From Homarus americanus (Eukaryota; Arthropoda; Malacostraca; Decapoda; Nephropidae), in the NCBI RefSeq assembly GCF_018991925.1, contig NW_024736071.1, positions 7,974,953-8,038,952 of the forward strand: a stretch of 64,000 nucleotides of DNA. The letters are read 5' to 3'. Of the stretch, positions 23,283 to 36,757 are shown one piece after another. The first letter of the stretch is position 1. Each line of letters starts with the position of its first letter. The notes beneath the pieces were generated by a model, which saw nothing but the letters and a program-made list of their open reading frames with translations, was not told the DNA's origin and did not search any database. A program made the translations under genes and the position numbers.

Positions 23283-23287
23283 ACATA

Positions 23288-24000
23288 TCCTCCCTAAGAC
23301 ACAACCTCCATCAGACAATCTCCTTAAGACAAAACCCCCATGAAACACAAACTTCAAAAAACAACCTCTATGGCACAACATCCATGACACACAACCTCCA
23401 TGACACAACCTCCATGACACAACCAATATGAGACGACCTCCATGACACAACCTCCATGACACAAACTTCAAAAAACAACCTCTATGGCACAACATCCATG
23501 ACACACAACCTCCATGACACAACCTCCATGACACAACCAATATGAGACGACCTCCATGACACAACCTCCATGACACAACCAATATGAGACGACCTCCATG
23601 ACACAACCACCATGACACAAATACCATGAGACAACCTCCATGAGACAACCTCCATGACACAACCTCCATGAGACAAACTCCATGAGACAAACTCCACGAG
23701 ACAACCTCCATGACTCAACCTCCGTGACACAACCTCCACGAGACAACCTCCACAGCTCAGCTACTCCATGAGACAACCTCCATGACACAACCTCCATGAG
23801 ACAACCTCCATGACACAACCTCCATGAGACAACCTCCATGAGACAACCTCCATGAGACAACCTCCATGACACAACCAACATGAGACAACCTCCATGAGAC
23901 AACCTCCATGACACAACCTCCATGAGACAAACTCCATGAGACAAACTCCACGAGACAACCTCCATGACTCAACCTCCGTGACACAACCTCCAAGACACGG
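23288..24000. repeat. Satellite segment dominated by 14-bp ATGAC units
   Basis: Units of the form ACAACCTCCATGAC or ACAACCTCCATGAG predominate. A 114-bp block beginning ACACAAACTTCAAAAAACAA occurs twice (23345 and 23459), and a block with ACTCAACCTCCGTGACAC occurs near 23711 and 23967. The EVVSWRLCHGG-type frames on the minus strand (165-182 codons) are repeat translations. Confidence 0.95.
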
Positions 24001-24345
24001 TTTCCATGACACATCCTCAGAGACACAGCCTCCATTAGACATAATCTCCATTTGACACAACCTCCATGACACAACATCCGAGACACAAGTCTCCATGACA
24101 CAAACTCCATGAAAGCAACCCCCATGACACAGCCTCCAGGAGACACAACCTCCCTAAGACCAACCTCCCTAAGACACAACCTCCCTAAGGCACAACCTCC
24201 ATAAGACACAACCTCCCTAAGACACAACCTCCCTAAGGCACAACCTCCATAAGACACAACCTCCCTAAGACCAACCTCCCTAAGACACAACCTCCTAAGG
24301 CACAACCTCCATAAGACACAACCTCCTAAGACACAACCTCCTCAA
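24001..24345. repeat. Satellite segment with CTAAG/ATAAG 16-bp units
   Basis: Units change to ACAACCTCCCTAAGAC and ACAACCTCCATAAGAC, with a duplicated block CCCTAAGACCAACCTCC near 24152 and 24264. It is a transition from 14- to 16-bp units. Confidence 0.9.
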
Positions 24346-27060
24346 GACACAACCTCCATCAGACACAACCTCCATCAGACACAACCTCCATCAGACACAA
24401 CCTCCATCAGACACAACCTCCATAATAACAACCCTCCCAAAGAACAAACCTCAATAAGACTCGACCTCCATCAGGCATAACCTCCATAAGACACAACCTC
24501 CATCAGGCACAACCTCCATAAGACACATCCTCCATAAGACACAAACCTCCAATACACAACCCATCAGACACAACCTCCATCAGACACAACCTCCATCAGA
24601 CACAACCTCCATCAGACACAACCTCCATCATACAACCTCCATCAGACACACAACCACCATCAGACACAACCTCCATCAGACACAACCTCCATAAATACAC
24701 AACCTCCATCAGACACAACCTCCATCAGACACAACCTCCATAAATACACAACCAACATAATACACAACCTCCATCAGGCACAACCTCCATCAGACACAAC
24801 CTCCATCAGACACAACATCCATCAGACACAACTCCATCAGACACAACCTCCATACACAACCTATCAGGCACAACCCATCAGACACAACCTCCATCAGACA
24901 CAACCTCCATCAGACACAACCTCCATCAGACACAACCTCCATAATACACAACCTCCCCAAGAACAAACTCATAAGACTCGACCTCCATCAGGATAACCTC
25001 AATCAGACACAACCTCCATCAGACACAACCTCCATCAGACACAACCTCCATCAGACACAACCTCCATCAGACACACAACCTCCATCAGGCACACAACCTC
25101 CATCAGACACAACCTCCATCAGACACAACCTCCATAAATACACAACCCATAATACACAACCTCCACTGACACAACCTCCATCAGACACAACCTCCATCAG
25201 ACACAACCTCCATCAGACACAACCTCCATCAGACACAACCTCCATAATACACAACCTCCCCAAGAACAAACCTCCATAAGACTCGACCTCCATCAGGGAT
25301 AACCTCAATCAGACACAACTCCACAGACACAACCTCCATCAGACACAACCTCCATCAGACACAACCTCCATCAGGCACAACCTCCATCAGACACAACCTC
25401 CATCAGACACAACCTCCATCAGACACAACCTCCATCAGACACAACCCATCAGACACAACCTCCATCAGACACAACCTCCATCAGACACAAGCCCATCAGA
25501 CACAACCTCCATCAGGCACAACCCATACATACAACCTCCATCAGACACAACTCCACAGACACACTCCAGCAGACACAACCCATCAGACACAACCTCCATC
25601 AGACACAATCTCCATCAGAAACAACCTCCATCAGACACAACCCATAATACACAACTCCATCAGACACAACCCATCAGGCACAACCTCCATAATACACAAC
25701 CCATCAGACACAACCTCCATCAGACACAACCCATCAGACACAACCTCCATCAGACACAATCCATCAGACACAACCTTCAGACACAACCTCCATCAGGCAC
25801 AACCTCCATCAGACACAACCTCCATAGACACAACCCATCAGGCACAACCTCCATAATACAAAACCTCCATCAGACACAACCTCCATCAGACACAACCTCC
25901 ATCAGCACAACTCATAATACACAACCTCCATCAGACACAACCTCCATAATACACAACCTCCATCAGGCACAACCTCCATAATACACAACCTCCATCAGAC
26001 ACAACCTCCATCAGACACAACCTCCATCAGACACAACCTCCATCAGGCACAACCCATAAGACACAACCTCAATCAGACACAACCTCCATCAGACACAACC
26101 ACCATCAGACACAACCTCCATCAGACACAACCTCCATCAGACACAACCTCCATCAGGCACAACCTCCATCAGGCACAACCTCCATCAGACACAACCCATC
26201 AGACACAACTCCATCAGACACAACCCATCAGACACAACCTCCATCAGACAACCCATCAGACACAACCTCCATCAGACACAACCTCCAACAGACACAACCT
26301 CCATCAGACACAACCCCATCAGACACAACCTCCATCATCCACAACCTCCATCAGACACAAACCCATCAGACACAACCTCCATCAGACACAACCTCCATCA
26401 GACACAACCTCCATAATACACAACCTCCATCAGACACAACCTCCATCAGACACAACCTCCATCAGGCACAACCTCCATAATACACAACCTCCATCAGACA
26501 CAACCTCCATCAGACACAACGTCCATCAGGCACAACCTCCAAGACACAACCTCCATAATACACAACCTCCATCAGACACAACCCATCAGACACAACCTCC
26601 ATCAGACACAACCTCCATAAGACACAACCTCCATAAGAAACAACCTATAATACACAACCTCCATCAGATACAACCTCCATCAGACACAACCTCCATCAGA
26701 CACAACCCAATAGACACAACCCATCAGGCACAACCTCCATAAGACACAACCTCATAAGACACAACCCATAATACACAACCTCCATCAGACACAACCTCCA
26801 TCAGACACAACCTCCATAATACACAACCTCCATCAAGCACAACCTCCATCAGACACAACCTCCATCAGACACAACCTCCATCAGGCACACAACTCCATAA
26901 GACACAACCTCCATAAGACACAACCGCCATAAATACACAACCTCCATCAGACACAACCTCCATAAACACACAACCTCCATAATACACAACCTCCATCAGG
27001 CACAACCTCCATCAGACACAACTCCATAATACACAACATCCATCAGACACAACCTCCAAT
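24346..27060. repeat. Satellite segment dominated by 16-bp ATCAGAC units
   Basis: Mostly ACAACCTCCATCAGAC with ATCAGGC variants. An aberrant block with AAGAACAAAC...ACTCGACC recurs at about 24435, 24956 and 25258, showing duplication of 300-520 bp segments. Many units lack two bases (ACAACCCATC instead of ACAACCTCCATC). Confidence 0.95.
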
Positions 27061-28500
27061 TCACAACCTCCATAAGACACAGAATCTATATGACACAACC
27101 TCCATAAAACACAACCTCCATAATACACAACCTCCATAAGACACAGAATCTATAAGACACAACCTCCATAAACACAACCTCCATAAACACAAACTCCATA
27201 ATACACAACCCCATAAAACACAACCCATAATACACAACCTCCATCAGGCACAGAACCATAAGACACAACCTCCATAAAACACAACCTCCATAAAACCAAA
27301 CCTCCATAATACACAACCTCCATAAAACACAACCTCCATAATACACAACCCATCAGGACAGAATCCAAGACACAACCTATAAACACAACCTCCATAAAAC
27401 ACAACCTCCATAATACACAACCTCCATAATACAACCTCCATAAAACACAACATCCATAATACACAACCACCATAAAACACAACCTATACACAACCTCCGT
27501 CAGACACAACTCCATCAGACAACATCCATCAGACACAACCTCCATCAGACACAACCTCCATCAGACACAACTCCATAAAACACAACCTCCATAATACACA
27601 ACCCATAATACACAACCCATAAACACAACCCATAATACACAACCTCCATAATACACAACCTCCATAAAACACAACCTCCATAAAACACATCCATAATACA
27701 CAACCTCCATAAAACTCAACCTCCATAATACACAACCTCCATCAGACACAACCCATAATACACAACCCATAATACACAACCTCCATCAGACACAACCCAT
27801 AATACACAACCTCCATCAGACACAACATCCATCAGACACAACCTCCATAATACACAACCTCCATACACAACCTCCATAATACACAACCCATAATACACAA
27901 CCTCCATAATACACAACCTCCATAATACACAACCCATAATACACAACCTCCATAATACACAACCTCCATAAAACACAACCTCCATAAAACACAACATCCA
28001 TAATACACAACCTCCATAAACTCAACCTCCATAATACAACCTCCATCAGACACAACCTCCATAATACACAACCTCCATAATACACAACCTCCATCAGACA
28101 CAACCTCCATAATACACACAACCTCCATCAGACACAACATCCATCAGACACAACCCATAATACACAACCTCCATAATACACAACCTCCATAATACACAAC
28201 CTCCATATCACAACCTCCATAATACACAACCTCCATAATACACACAACCTCCATAATACAACCTTCCTCAGACACAACTCCATAATACACAACCTCCATA
28301 ATACACAACCTCCATAATACACAACCTCCATAATACACAACCTCCATAATACACAACCTCCATCAGACACAACATCCATCAGACACAACCTCCATAATAC
28401 ACAACCTCCATAATACACAACCTCCATAATACACAACCTCCATAATACACAACCTCCATCAGACACAACCTCCATAATACACAACCTCCATCAGGCACAA
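27061..28500. repeat. Satellite segment dominated by ATAATAC / ATAAAAC units
   Basis: The 16-bp unit changes to ACAACCTCCATAATAC and ACAACCTCCATAAAAC. Minus-strand frames read as GGCVLWRLCIMEVVYY-like repeats because 16-bp units with frequent 2-bp losses happen to avoid stops. Confidence 0.95.
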
Positions 28501-30300
28501 CCTCCATACACAACCCATCAGGCACAACCCATCAGACACAACCTCCATAATACAACCTCCATAATACACAAACCTCCATCAGACACAACCTCCATAATAC
28601 ACAACCTCCATCAGACACAACCTCCATAATACACAACCTCCATCAGCACAACCTCCATCAGACACAACCTCCATAATACACAACCTCCATAATACACACA
28701 ACCCATAATACACAACCTCCATCAGGCACAACCTCCATCAGACACAACCTCCATAATACACAACCTCCATAATACACAACCTCCATCAGACACAACCTCC
28801 ATAATACACAACCTCCATCAGACACAACATCCATAAGACACAACCTCCATCAGACACAACATCCATAAGACACAACCTCCATCAGACACAACATCCATAA
28901 TACACAACCTCCATCAGACACAACCCATAATACAACATCCATAAGACACAACCCCATCAGACACAACATCCATAAGACACAATCCAGACACAACCTCCAT
29001 CAGACACAACCCATAAATACACAACCTCCATCAGGCACAACCTCCATAAGACACAACCTCCATCAGACACAACCCATCAGACACAACCCATAAATACACA
29101 CAACCTCCATCAGACACAACATCCATAATACACAACCTCCACAGACACAACATCCATAATACACAACCTCCATCAGACACAACCCCATAAATACACAACC
29201 CATCAGACACAACCTCCATAATACACAACCTCCATCAGGCACAACATCCATAAGACAAAACCTCCATCAGACACAACATCCATAATACACAACCTCCATC
29301 AGACACAACATCCATAATACACAACCTCCATCAGGCACAACCTCCATCAGACACAACCCATCAGACACAACATCCATAATACACAACCTCCATCAGACAC
29401 AACCTCCATAATACACAACCTCCATCAGACACAACATCCATAAGACACAACCCATCAGACACAACATCCATAATACACAACCCATCAGACACAACCTCCA
29501 TAAATACACAACCTCCATCAGTACAACCTCCATCAGACACAACCCATCAGACACAACCCATCAGACACAACCCATCAGACACACAACATCCATAATACAA
29601 CCCATCAGACACAACCTCCATCAGACACAACCCATCAGACACAACCTCCATCAGACACAACATCCATAATACACAACCTCCATCAGACACAACCTCCATC
29701 AGACACAACCTCCATCAGACACAACACTCCATAAGACACAACCCATCAGACACAACCTCCATAAATACACAACCTCCATCAGGCACAACCTCCATAAGAC
29801 ACAACCTCCATAAGACACAACCTCCATCAGGCACAACCTCCATAAGACACAACTCCATCAGACAACTCCATCAGACACAACCTCCATCAGACACAACCCA
29901 TCAGGCACAACCTCCATCAGACACAACCTCCATCAGACACAACCATCCATAATACACAACCTCCATCAGACACAACCCATCAGACACAACCCAGAACACA
30001 ACCCATAAGACACAACCTCCATAAGACACAACCTCCATCAGGCACAACCTCCATAATACAAACCTCCATCAGGCACAACCTCCATCAGACACAACCTATC
30101 AGACACAACCTCCATCAGACACAACTCATCAGACACAACCTCCATAATACACAACCTCCATAAGACACAACCCATCAGACACAACCTCCATCAGACACAA
30201 CCTCCATCAGACACAACCTCCATCAGACACAACATCCATAATACACAACCCATAATACACAACCTCCATCAGACACAAACTCCATCAGACACAACCTCCT
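28501..30300. repeat. Satellite segment with mixed ATCAGAC, ATAATAC and CATCC units
   Basis: ATCAGAC and ATAATAC units intermingle, with a frequent ACAACATCCATAATAC variant concentrated at about 28810-29470. No non-satellite sequence is seen in it. Confidence 0.93.
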
Positions 30301-31738
30301 TCAGACACAACCTCCTAAGACACAACTCCATCAGACACAACCTTCATCAGACACAACCTCCATCAGACACAACCCATCAGACACAACCTCCATCAGACAC
30401 AACCCTAAGACACAACCTCCATAAGACCCAACCTTCATCAGACACAACCCATCAGACACAAACCTTCATCAGACACAACCTCCATCAGACAACCTCCATC
30501 AGACACACACCTACATCAGACACAACCCTTCATCAGACACAACCTCCTAAGACACAACCCAGACACAACCTCCATCAGACACAACCTTCATCAGACAACC
30601 TCCCTAAGACACAACTCCATCAGACACAACCTCCATCAGACACAACCTCCATAAGACCCAACCTTCATCAGACACAACTCCATAAGACACAACCTCCATC
30701 AGACACAACCTCCATCAGACACAACCCATAAGACACAACCTCCATCAGACACAACCTCCATCAGACACAACCTCCATCAGACACAACCCATAAGACCCAA
30801 CCTTCATCAGACACAACCTCCATCAGACAACCTCCATAAGACACAACCTCCATCAGACACAACCTCCATCAGACACAACCTCCCTAACCCAACCTCCATC
30901 AGACACAACCTCCCTAAGACACAACCTCCATCAGGCACAACCTCCATAATACACAACTTCCCTAAGACCCAACCTCCCTAAGACACAACCTCCATCAGGC
31001 ACAACCTCCATAATACACAACTTCCTAAGACCCAACCTCCCTAAGACACAACCTCCTAAGACAACCTAAGACCCAACCTTCATCAGACACACCCATAAGA
31101 CACAACCCATAAGACACAACCTCCATCAGACGCAACCTCTAAGACCCAACCTTCATCAGACACAACCCATTAGACACAACCTCCATCAGACACAACCTCC
31201 CTAAGACCCAACTCCATCAGACACAACCTCCCAAGACACAACCTCCATCAGGCACAACTCCATAATACAACTTCCCTAAGACCCAAATTCTAAGACACAA
31301 CCTCCATCAGGCACAACCTCCATCAGGCACAACCTCCATAAGACACAACTCCATGAGACACAACCTCCATAAGACACAACTTCCAGACACAAATCATCAG
31401 ACATAACCTCCAAGACACAACCTCCATCAGACACAAACCTCCTAAGACACAACCTCCATCAGACACAACCTCCCTAAGACCCAACCTCCCTAAAACCCAA
31501 CCTCCATCAGACACTACCTCCATCAGACACAACCTCCTAAGACACAACCCATCAGACACAACCTCCCTAAGACCCAACCTCCTAAAATCCAACTCCATCA
31601 GACACACTCATCAGACACAACCCATCAGACACAACCCCTAGGACACAACCTCCATAAGACACAACCCATAATACAACCCATAAGACACAACCTCCATAAT
31701 ACACAACCTCCATAAGACACAACCTCCATCAGGCACAC
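30301..31738. repeat. Right segment of satellite with CTAAGACCC and TTCATC units
   Basis: New variants (ACCTTCATCAGAC, CCCTAAGACCCAACC) appear and the array ends abruptly in GGCACACAG next to unique sequence at 31741. The segment looks more diverged than 27-28 kb. Confidence 0.93.
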
Positions 31739-32753
31739 AGTTGTGGGTGGGAAGAGTTCAGTTTTTATGTACTGTCAGTGGCGCCAAAAACCCTGAGTTT
31801 CACTTCGTCCTCTTTAGGGTCTTTGTCAATTAGTGATGAACAACAATGAACAAGAGTGGCCCTAACCCGAGCTGGCCAACATGAGCCGTGGGTCCACCCT
31901 GACGTGCTCCGACACAGGGAAAGTCGGCCAGGCATATGTATATTTTATGCCGTTCTCAAATTGTTCCGAATAGCGATTTTTTGTGGTGTATCCATCAAGT
32001 GTCCAGCCGGCACAGACCTCCTAACTGACTGACTATGATGATGTTAATTAGACCTATTGATTACGGCTGTGATTGGGAGTTGTTTCATTAATAAGCAAAT
32101 ATAAACAAATAGTTAAAAATATATTAAAAATACAGTTGTCTTAGTAACACAATATTCTCTGTAAAATTTAAATATGATCTATTGGTAAAAATGACTTCCG
32201 GTTACTGACAGTTATACACAAGAAACTTTTGTTATACCGCTTCTGTTTTGTGATGTGTTTATTAAGATAAGGAAGAATTGATCACCAAAATAGGCATAAC
32301 AAATCCAACCAAGTTACAAACTACAAGTTTTAATATGTGAAGATTTTGCTGTATAGACAATGTGAACAGAGACAACAGACATACATACACAAATTATAGA
32401 TTCAGTTTACCCAATGTAACGTTTTCACATACTTATGCTCATTCAGTTTTACTATTTGATTGTCCTACAGGACCTACATCATCAATGCTTATAACTTTTG
32501 ACCAGTCTGGGAAAAATACCAGTGCACTGACAACCATTTATTGATATTTACACACTTCAAGAGGACTGTTATCCTTGTCTCCTTGAGCTAACACCTGCTG
32601 TCGATATGTCTAGGTTCAACTAGGACTGTAAAACTGACTTTCTTCACAAAACTGAACCATTCCTTCAACTTAATCATTCGAGGTTGATGTTATAATGTAT
32701 TACTGTGCTTTAATTTCTTTTTTATATAGCATTACTGCACTTCTATCTATCTA
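31739..32753. other. Unique AT-rich sequence
   Basis: No gene recognised. A motif GTTATAATGTATTACTG at about 32689-32705 recurs near 36464 and 36495 beside the second copy of repeat X, hinting that it belongs to the same element. Confidence 0.5.
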
Positions 32754-32995
32754 ATATACTATAGGACTAGGCGTGTGTGTGTGTGTGTGTGTGTGTTCTG
32801 GGCAGCCGAAAACACAATCGTTTTTCATCAAACTTGGTGGAAAAATCGCAAAAAAATCGTAGAGTGGAACAAACCTGGTCCCATATCGATGGTTTCTTTA
32901 GGAAGCCATTACATAAGCATTTTATTTACGCTGGAAAACGATGCAAGTCTATGGACTTGGCGCCCTCTATTCGCTGTGCGCTGTCAGTCTACGAT
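32754..32995 (+). mobile_element. Dispersed repeat X, copy 1
   Basis: Homologous to 36139-36328 in the same orientation. Shared landmarks are ATATACTATAGGA, an internal (GT)n run (32772-32796 here), TTCTGGGCAGC, TTCATCAAACTTGGTGGAAA, TTTCTTTAGGAAG and ATTTTATTTACGCTGGAAAA. Class unknown: no TIR, LTR or coding domain is visible. A built-in microsatellite is reminiscent of Helitron-like or pearl-type non-autonomous elements, but that is inference. Confidence 0.75.
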
Positions 32996-33295
32996 TGCAG
33001 TTACCGTGCGGCTCCTCCTCCTCCCCCACTATTTTCTTAGCCTACTTTTTTAGTGTTATTTGGATTAGTAAAGGAAGGAATATGAGTAAATAGAAGAATA
33101 AAGAAGGGAAACAGAAAATAATTAGAGATAACAGGTGGAGGCTGAGTTTCATCATGCGTCTGGATGCGTCTGGATGCGCAGTTTCAATCTTTAAGAACGA
33201 GACCATACAGCTACAGTGTATACTTACCTGTGGCTCATGGAAAAGGAGAAGACATAAAGATAATAACAGGAATGCATGGAGAAGATGACTACAGT
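32996..33295. other. Unique sequence
   Basis: No established gene. A 99-codon minus-strand frame (33042-33341) has a hydrophobic N-terminus and passes through a CAG|GTAAGTATA donor-like site whose last exon base would be 33228. Confidence 0.4.
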
Positions 33296-33560
33296 AGACA
33301 CAGGGTGAATATAGACAGTGAAACAGACAGGAGGTTGACAAAAATAGACAGATTCATAAATGCACAAATAGACAATATGGCAACTAACATGTCAGACAGA
33401 CAGCTGACTGACTGGTTCATTAGACAAACAGGGAGACACACGCTAACAACGGATAAGACAGACAGATTTGACGACACAAAATGCGTACAGGCTTACATTC
33501 AAACACCACGCAGACGAACAGACAGTTGGGATGGCAATAGACAGGACGGATAGACTTGAG
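33296..33560. repeat. Degenerate (GACA)n-derived sequence
   Basis: ACAGACAGACAG words recur with many substitutions. The 129-codon + strand frame over it is rich in Thr, Asp and Arg for that reason. Confidence 0.6.
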
Positions 33561-33968
33561 ACAGATTAGAAGGCATTTATAAACAAGAATAACACCATAT
33601 TGACCATATCTGCGTCAGTGAGGGTAGGAGGTCTTACATCACCAGCGTAAATAAAAAGACGCATTGAAAACTAACACCTCGCGCAGAAGAACATCGATGG
33701 TCGGTCAGTCATGTGAGATGGGCTAAACTGACTAACGTAGATGATGACTATGATGACTTAACACAGGTGATGACTTAAACAGATGGTGACTAATATAATC
33801 AGAATCAAGGTCACTTCTCTTCATAATATAATTTATCTCGGAATGATCATCGGTGATTCATAATAATTTTTATGATTTTAACCTCTCCTTATGGCGAATA
33901 TTTCCTTTAATTAATTAATCTAACCTTTATTCTATTCCTTCTTATAGTATATTAGATACTGTAAGTAT
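33561..33968. other. Unique sequence
   Basis: No gene recognised; loosely repeated GATGACTTAA words at 33735-33790. Confidence 0.45.
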
Positions 33969-36134
33969 CGACCACGACCATGATTATAACAACCACGACC
34001 ATGATTATAACAACCACGACCATGATTATAACAACCACGACCATGATTATAACAACCCGACCATGATTATAACAACCACAACTATGATCATAACCACGGC
34101 AATGATTATAACAACCACGACCGTTATAACAACCACGACGATGATTATAACACCCACGACCATGAGCATAACAACTACGACCATGATCATAACCACGACC
34201 ACGATTATACCAACCACGACTATGATTGTAACAACCACGACCGTGATTATAACAACCACGACCATGATTATAACAACCACGACTTTGATTATAACAACCA
34301 CGACCATGATTATAACAACCACGCCCATGATTATAACAACCACGACCATGATTACAACAACCACGACCATGATTATAACAACGACGATTATGATTATAAC
34401 AACCACGACATGATTATAACAACCACGACCATGATTATAACAACTACGACCATGATTATAACAATCACGACTATGATCATTTCACGACAATGATTATAAC
34501 AACCACGACTATGATTATAACAACCAACCGACTATGATTATAACACCACGACCATGATTATAGCAACTACGACCATGATCATAACCACGACCATGATTAT
34601 AACAACCACGACCATGATTATAACAACCACGACTATGATTATAACAACCACAACTATGATTATAACAACCGACCATGATTATAACACCCGACCATGATTA
34701 TAACAACCACAACTAGTTACACCCGTATGATTATAACAACCACGACTATGATTATAACAACCATGACCATGATTATAACACCCACGACCATGATTATAAC
34801 AACCGACTATGATTATAACAACCACAACTATGATTATTACACCCACGACCAGTTATTACTTACCACGACCATGATTATAACACACGACCATGATTATATA
34901 ACCGACCGCCAGTTATAACAACCACGACCATGATTATAACAACCACAACTATGATCATAACCACGGCAATGATTATAATAACCACGACTATGATTATAAC
35001 AACCACAACTATGATTATAACAACCACGACCATGATTATAACACCACGACCATGATTATAACAACCACAACTATGATTATTACACCCGACCATGATTATA
35101 ACAACCACGACTATGATTATAACAACCATGACCATGATTATAACACCCGACCATGATATAGCAACCACGACTATGATTATAACATCACGACCATGATTAT
35201 AACACCTACGACCATGATTATAGCACCTACGACCATGATTATAACCGACATGATTATAACACCCGACCATGATTATAGCAACCACGACTATGATTATAAC
35301 AACCACGACCATGATTATAACACCCACGACCATGATTATAACAACCACAACTATGATTATTACACCCACGACCATGATTATCAACCACGACTATGATTAT
35401 AACAACCATGACCATGATTATAACACCACGACCATGATTTACGCGACTATGATTATAACAACCACAACTATGATTATTACACGACCATGATTATAACACA
35501 ACTATATGATTATAACAACCGACCATGATTATAACAACCACGACTATGATTATAACAACCACTATGATTATAACAACCACGACCATGATTATAACACCGA
35601 CCATGATTATAACAACCACGACCATGATTATAACAACCGACCATGATTATAACAACCACAACTATGATCATAACCACGGCAATGATTATAACCACGACTA
35701 TGATTATAACCACAACTATGATTATAACACCACGACCATGATTATAACACCCGACCATGATTATAACACCACAACTATGATTACCCGACCATGATTATAA
35801 CAACCACGACTATGATTATAACAACCATGACCATGATTATAACACCCACGACCATGATTATAGCAACCACGACTATGATTACACGACCATGATTATAACA
35901 CCTACGACCATGATTATAGCACCTACGACCATGATTATAACAACACGACTATGATTATAACACCCGACCATGATTATAACAACCACGACTATGATTATTA
36001 ACATGACCACAATTTTATAACCGACTATGATTATAACAACCACGACTATGATTATAACACCCGACCACCAGATTATAACAACCACGATCATGATTATAGC
36101 AACCGACCATGATTATAACCACGACCATGATTAT
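33969..36134. repeat. 21-bp minisatellite, about 100 copies
   Basis: The unit is ATGATTATAACAACCACGAC plus C, with CACGACT, CACAACT, ACACCCACG and CTACGACC variants and recurrent short forms (ACCGACC). As 21 is divisible by three, both strands give long frames such as MIITTTT and MVVVVIIMVV; these are not genes. Repeat X copies lie at the right edge and about 1 kb from the left edge. Confidence 0.97.
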
Positions 36135-36138
36135 CTCA

Positions 36139-36328
36139 TATACTATAGGAATAGCCGTGTGTGTGTGTGTGTGTTTCTGTTCTGGGCAGCAGCGAGACTA
36201 ATCGTTTTCATCAAACTTGGTGGAAAAATCGCAAAAAATTCGTAGAGTGGCGAAGGTTTCTTTAGGAAGGCATTAATTAACCATTTTATTTACGCTGGAA
36301 AACGATGTCGCTGTACGCTGCCAGCCTT
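36139..36328 (+). mobile_element. Dispersed repeat X, copy 2
   Basis: Second copy of the element at 32754-32995. It begins 5 bp after the 21-bp array. It lacks two internal blocks of roughly 20-30 bp present in copy 1 and has its own (GT)n run (36157-36173). Confidence 0.75.
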
Positions 36329-36433
36329 CCGCGCTAGCCAAGCACGAGCGTTCGAACTTTCACGCTTTGGTAAACTGCACCACCGGACTCGCCACCGGGC
36401 ACGAAGTGCCCACGATCACTTGTTATAAACTGC

Positions 36434-36525
36434 TATAGTGTAATATTGCACTTTTAAAAACTATGTTATAATGTATTACTGCGCTTTTGAAAACTGTTAT
36501 AATGTATTACTCCACATTAAAAAGG
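36434..36525. repeat. 31-bp tandem repeat, three copies
   Basis: Three diverged units share GTTATAATGTATTACTG and CTTTTAAAAAC-like parts at about 36434, 36464 and 36495. A single related copy sits at 32689, upstream of repeat X copy 1. Confidence 0.8.
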
Positions 36526-36757
36526 CCTTTCTCACTAATAAGTAGCCAACTTAGCCCACTTTTATAAGTAATTAGAAAATTCTTTCTCCTACAGAACCTT
36601 TGCTACCAGCGTGGGACTCCAACGCCTCAGCCGTCTCCAGGACTTTCTCACCTTCGTCGGCTTATTGTGTCATGAACTATGTATATAACTACTACATTGA
36701 TTCAGGAATCTTTGAGGATATTCTTACAGTCTACACTGATTAGTCCCCAAGTCTAAC
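36526..36757. other. Unique sequence
   Basis: No gene recognised. Confidence 0.45.

Noticed and set aside
22170..31607. Many minus-strand frames with EVVSWRLCHGG or MEVVYYGGCVLWRLC repeats
   Set aside because: Repeat translations of 14/16-bp satellite units that lack stops; no domain, start context or codon bias.
33969..36134. Poly-Val/Ile hydrophobic frames that look like membrane proteins
   Set aside because: They arise from the 21-bp unit, whose length is a multiple of three.
36397..36411. Small perfect hairpin GGGCAC-GAA-GTGCCC
   Set aside because: A 6-bp stem with a 3-nt loop is too short to call a terminator or RNA element without context.
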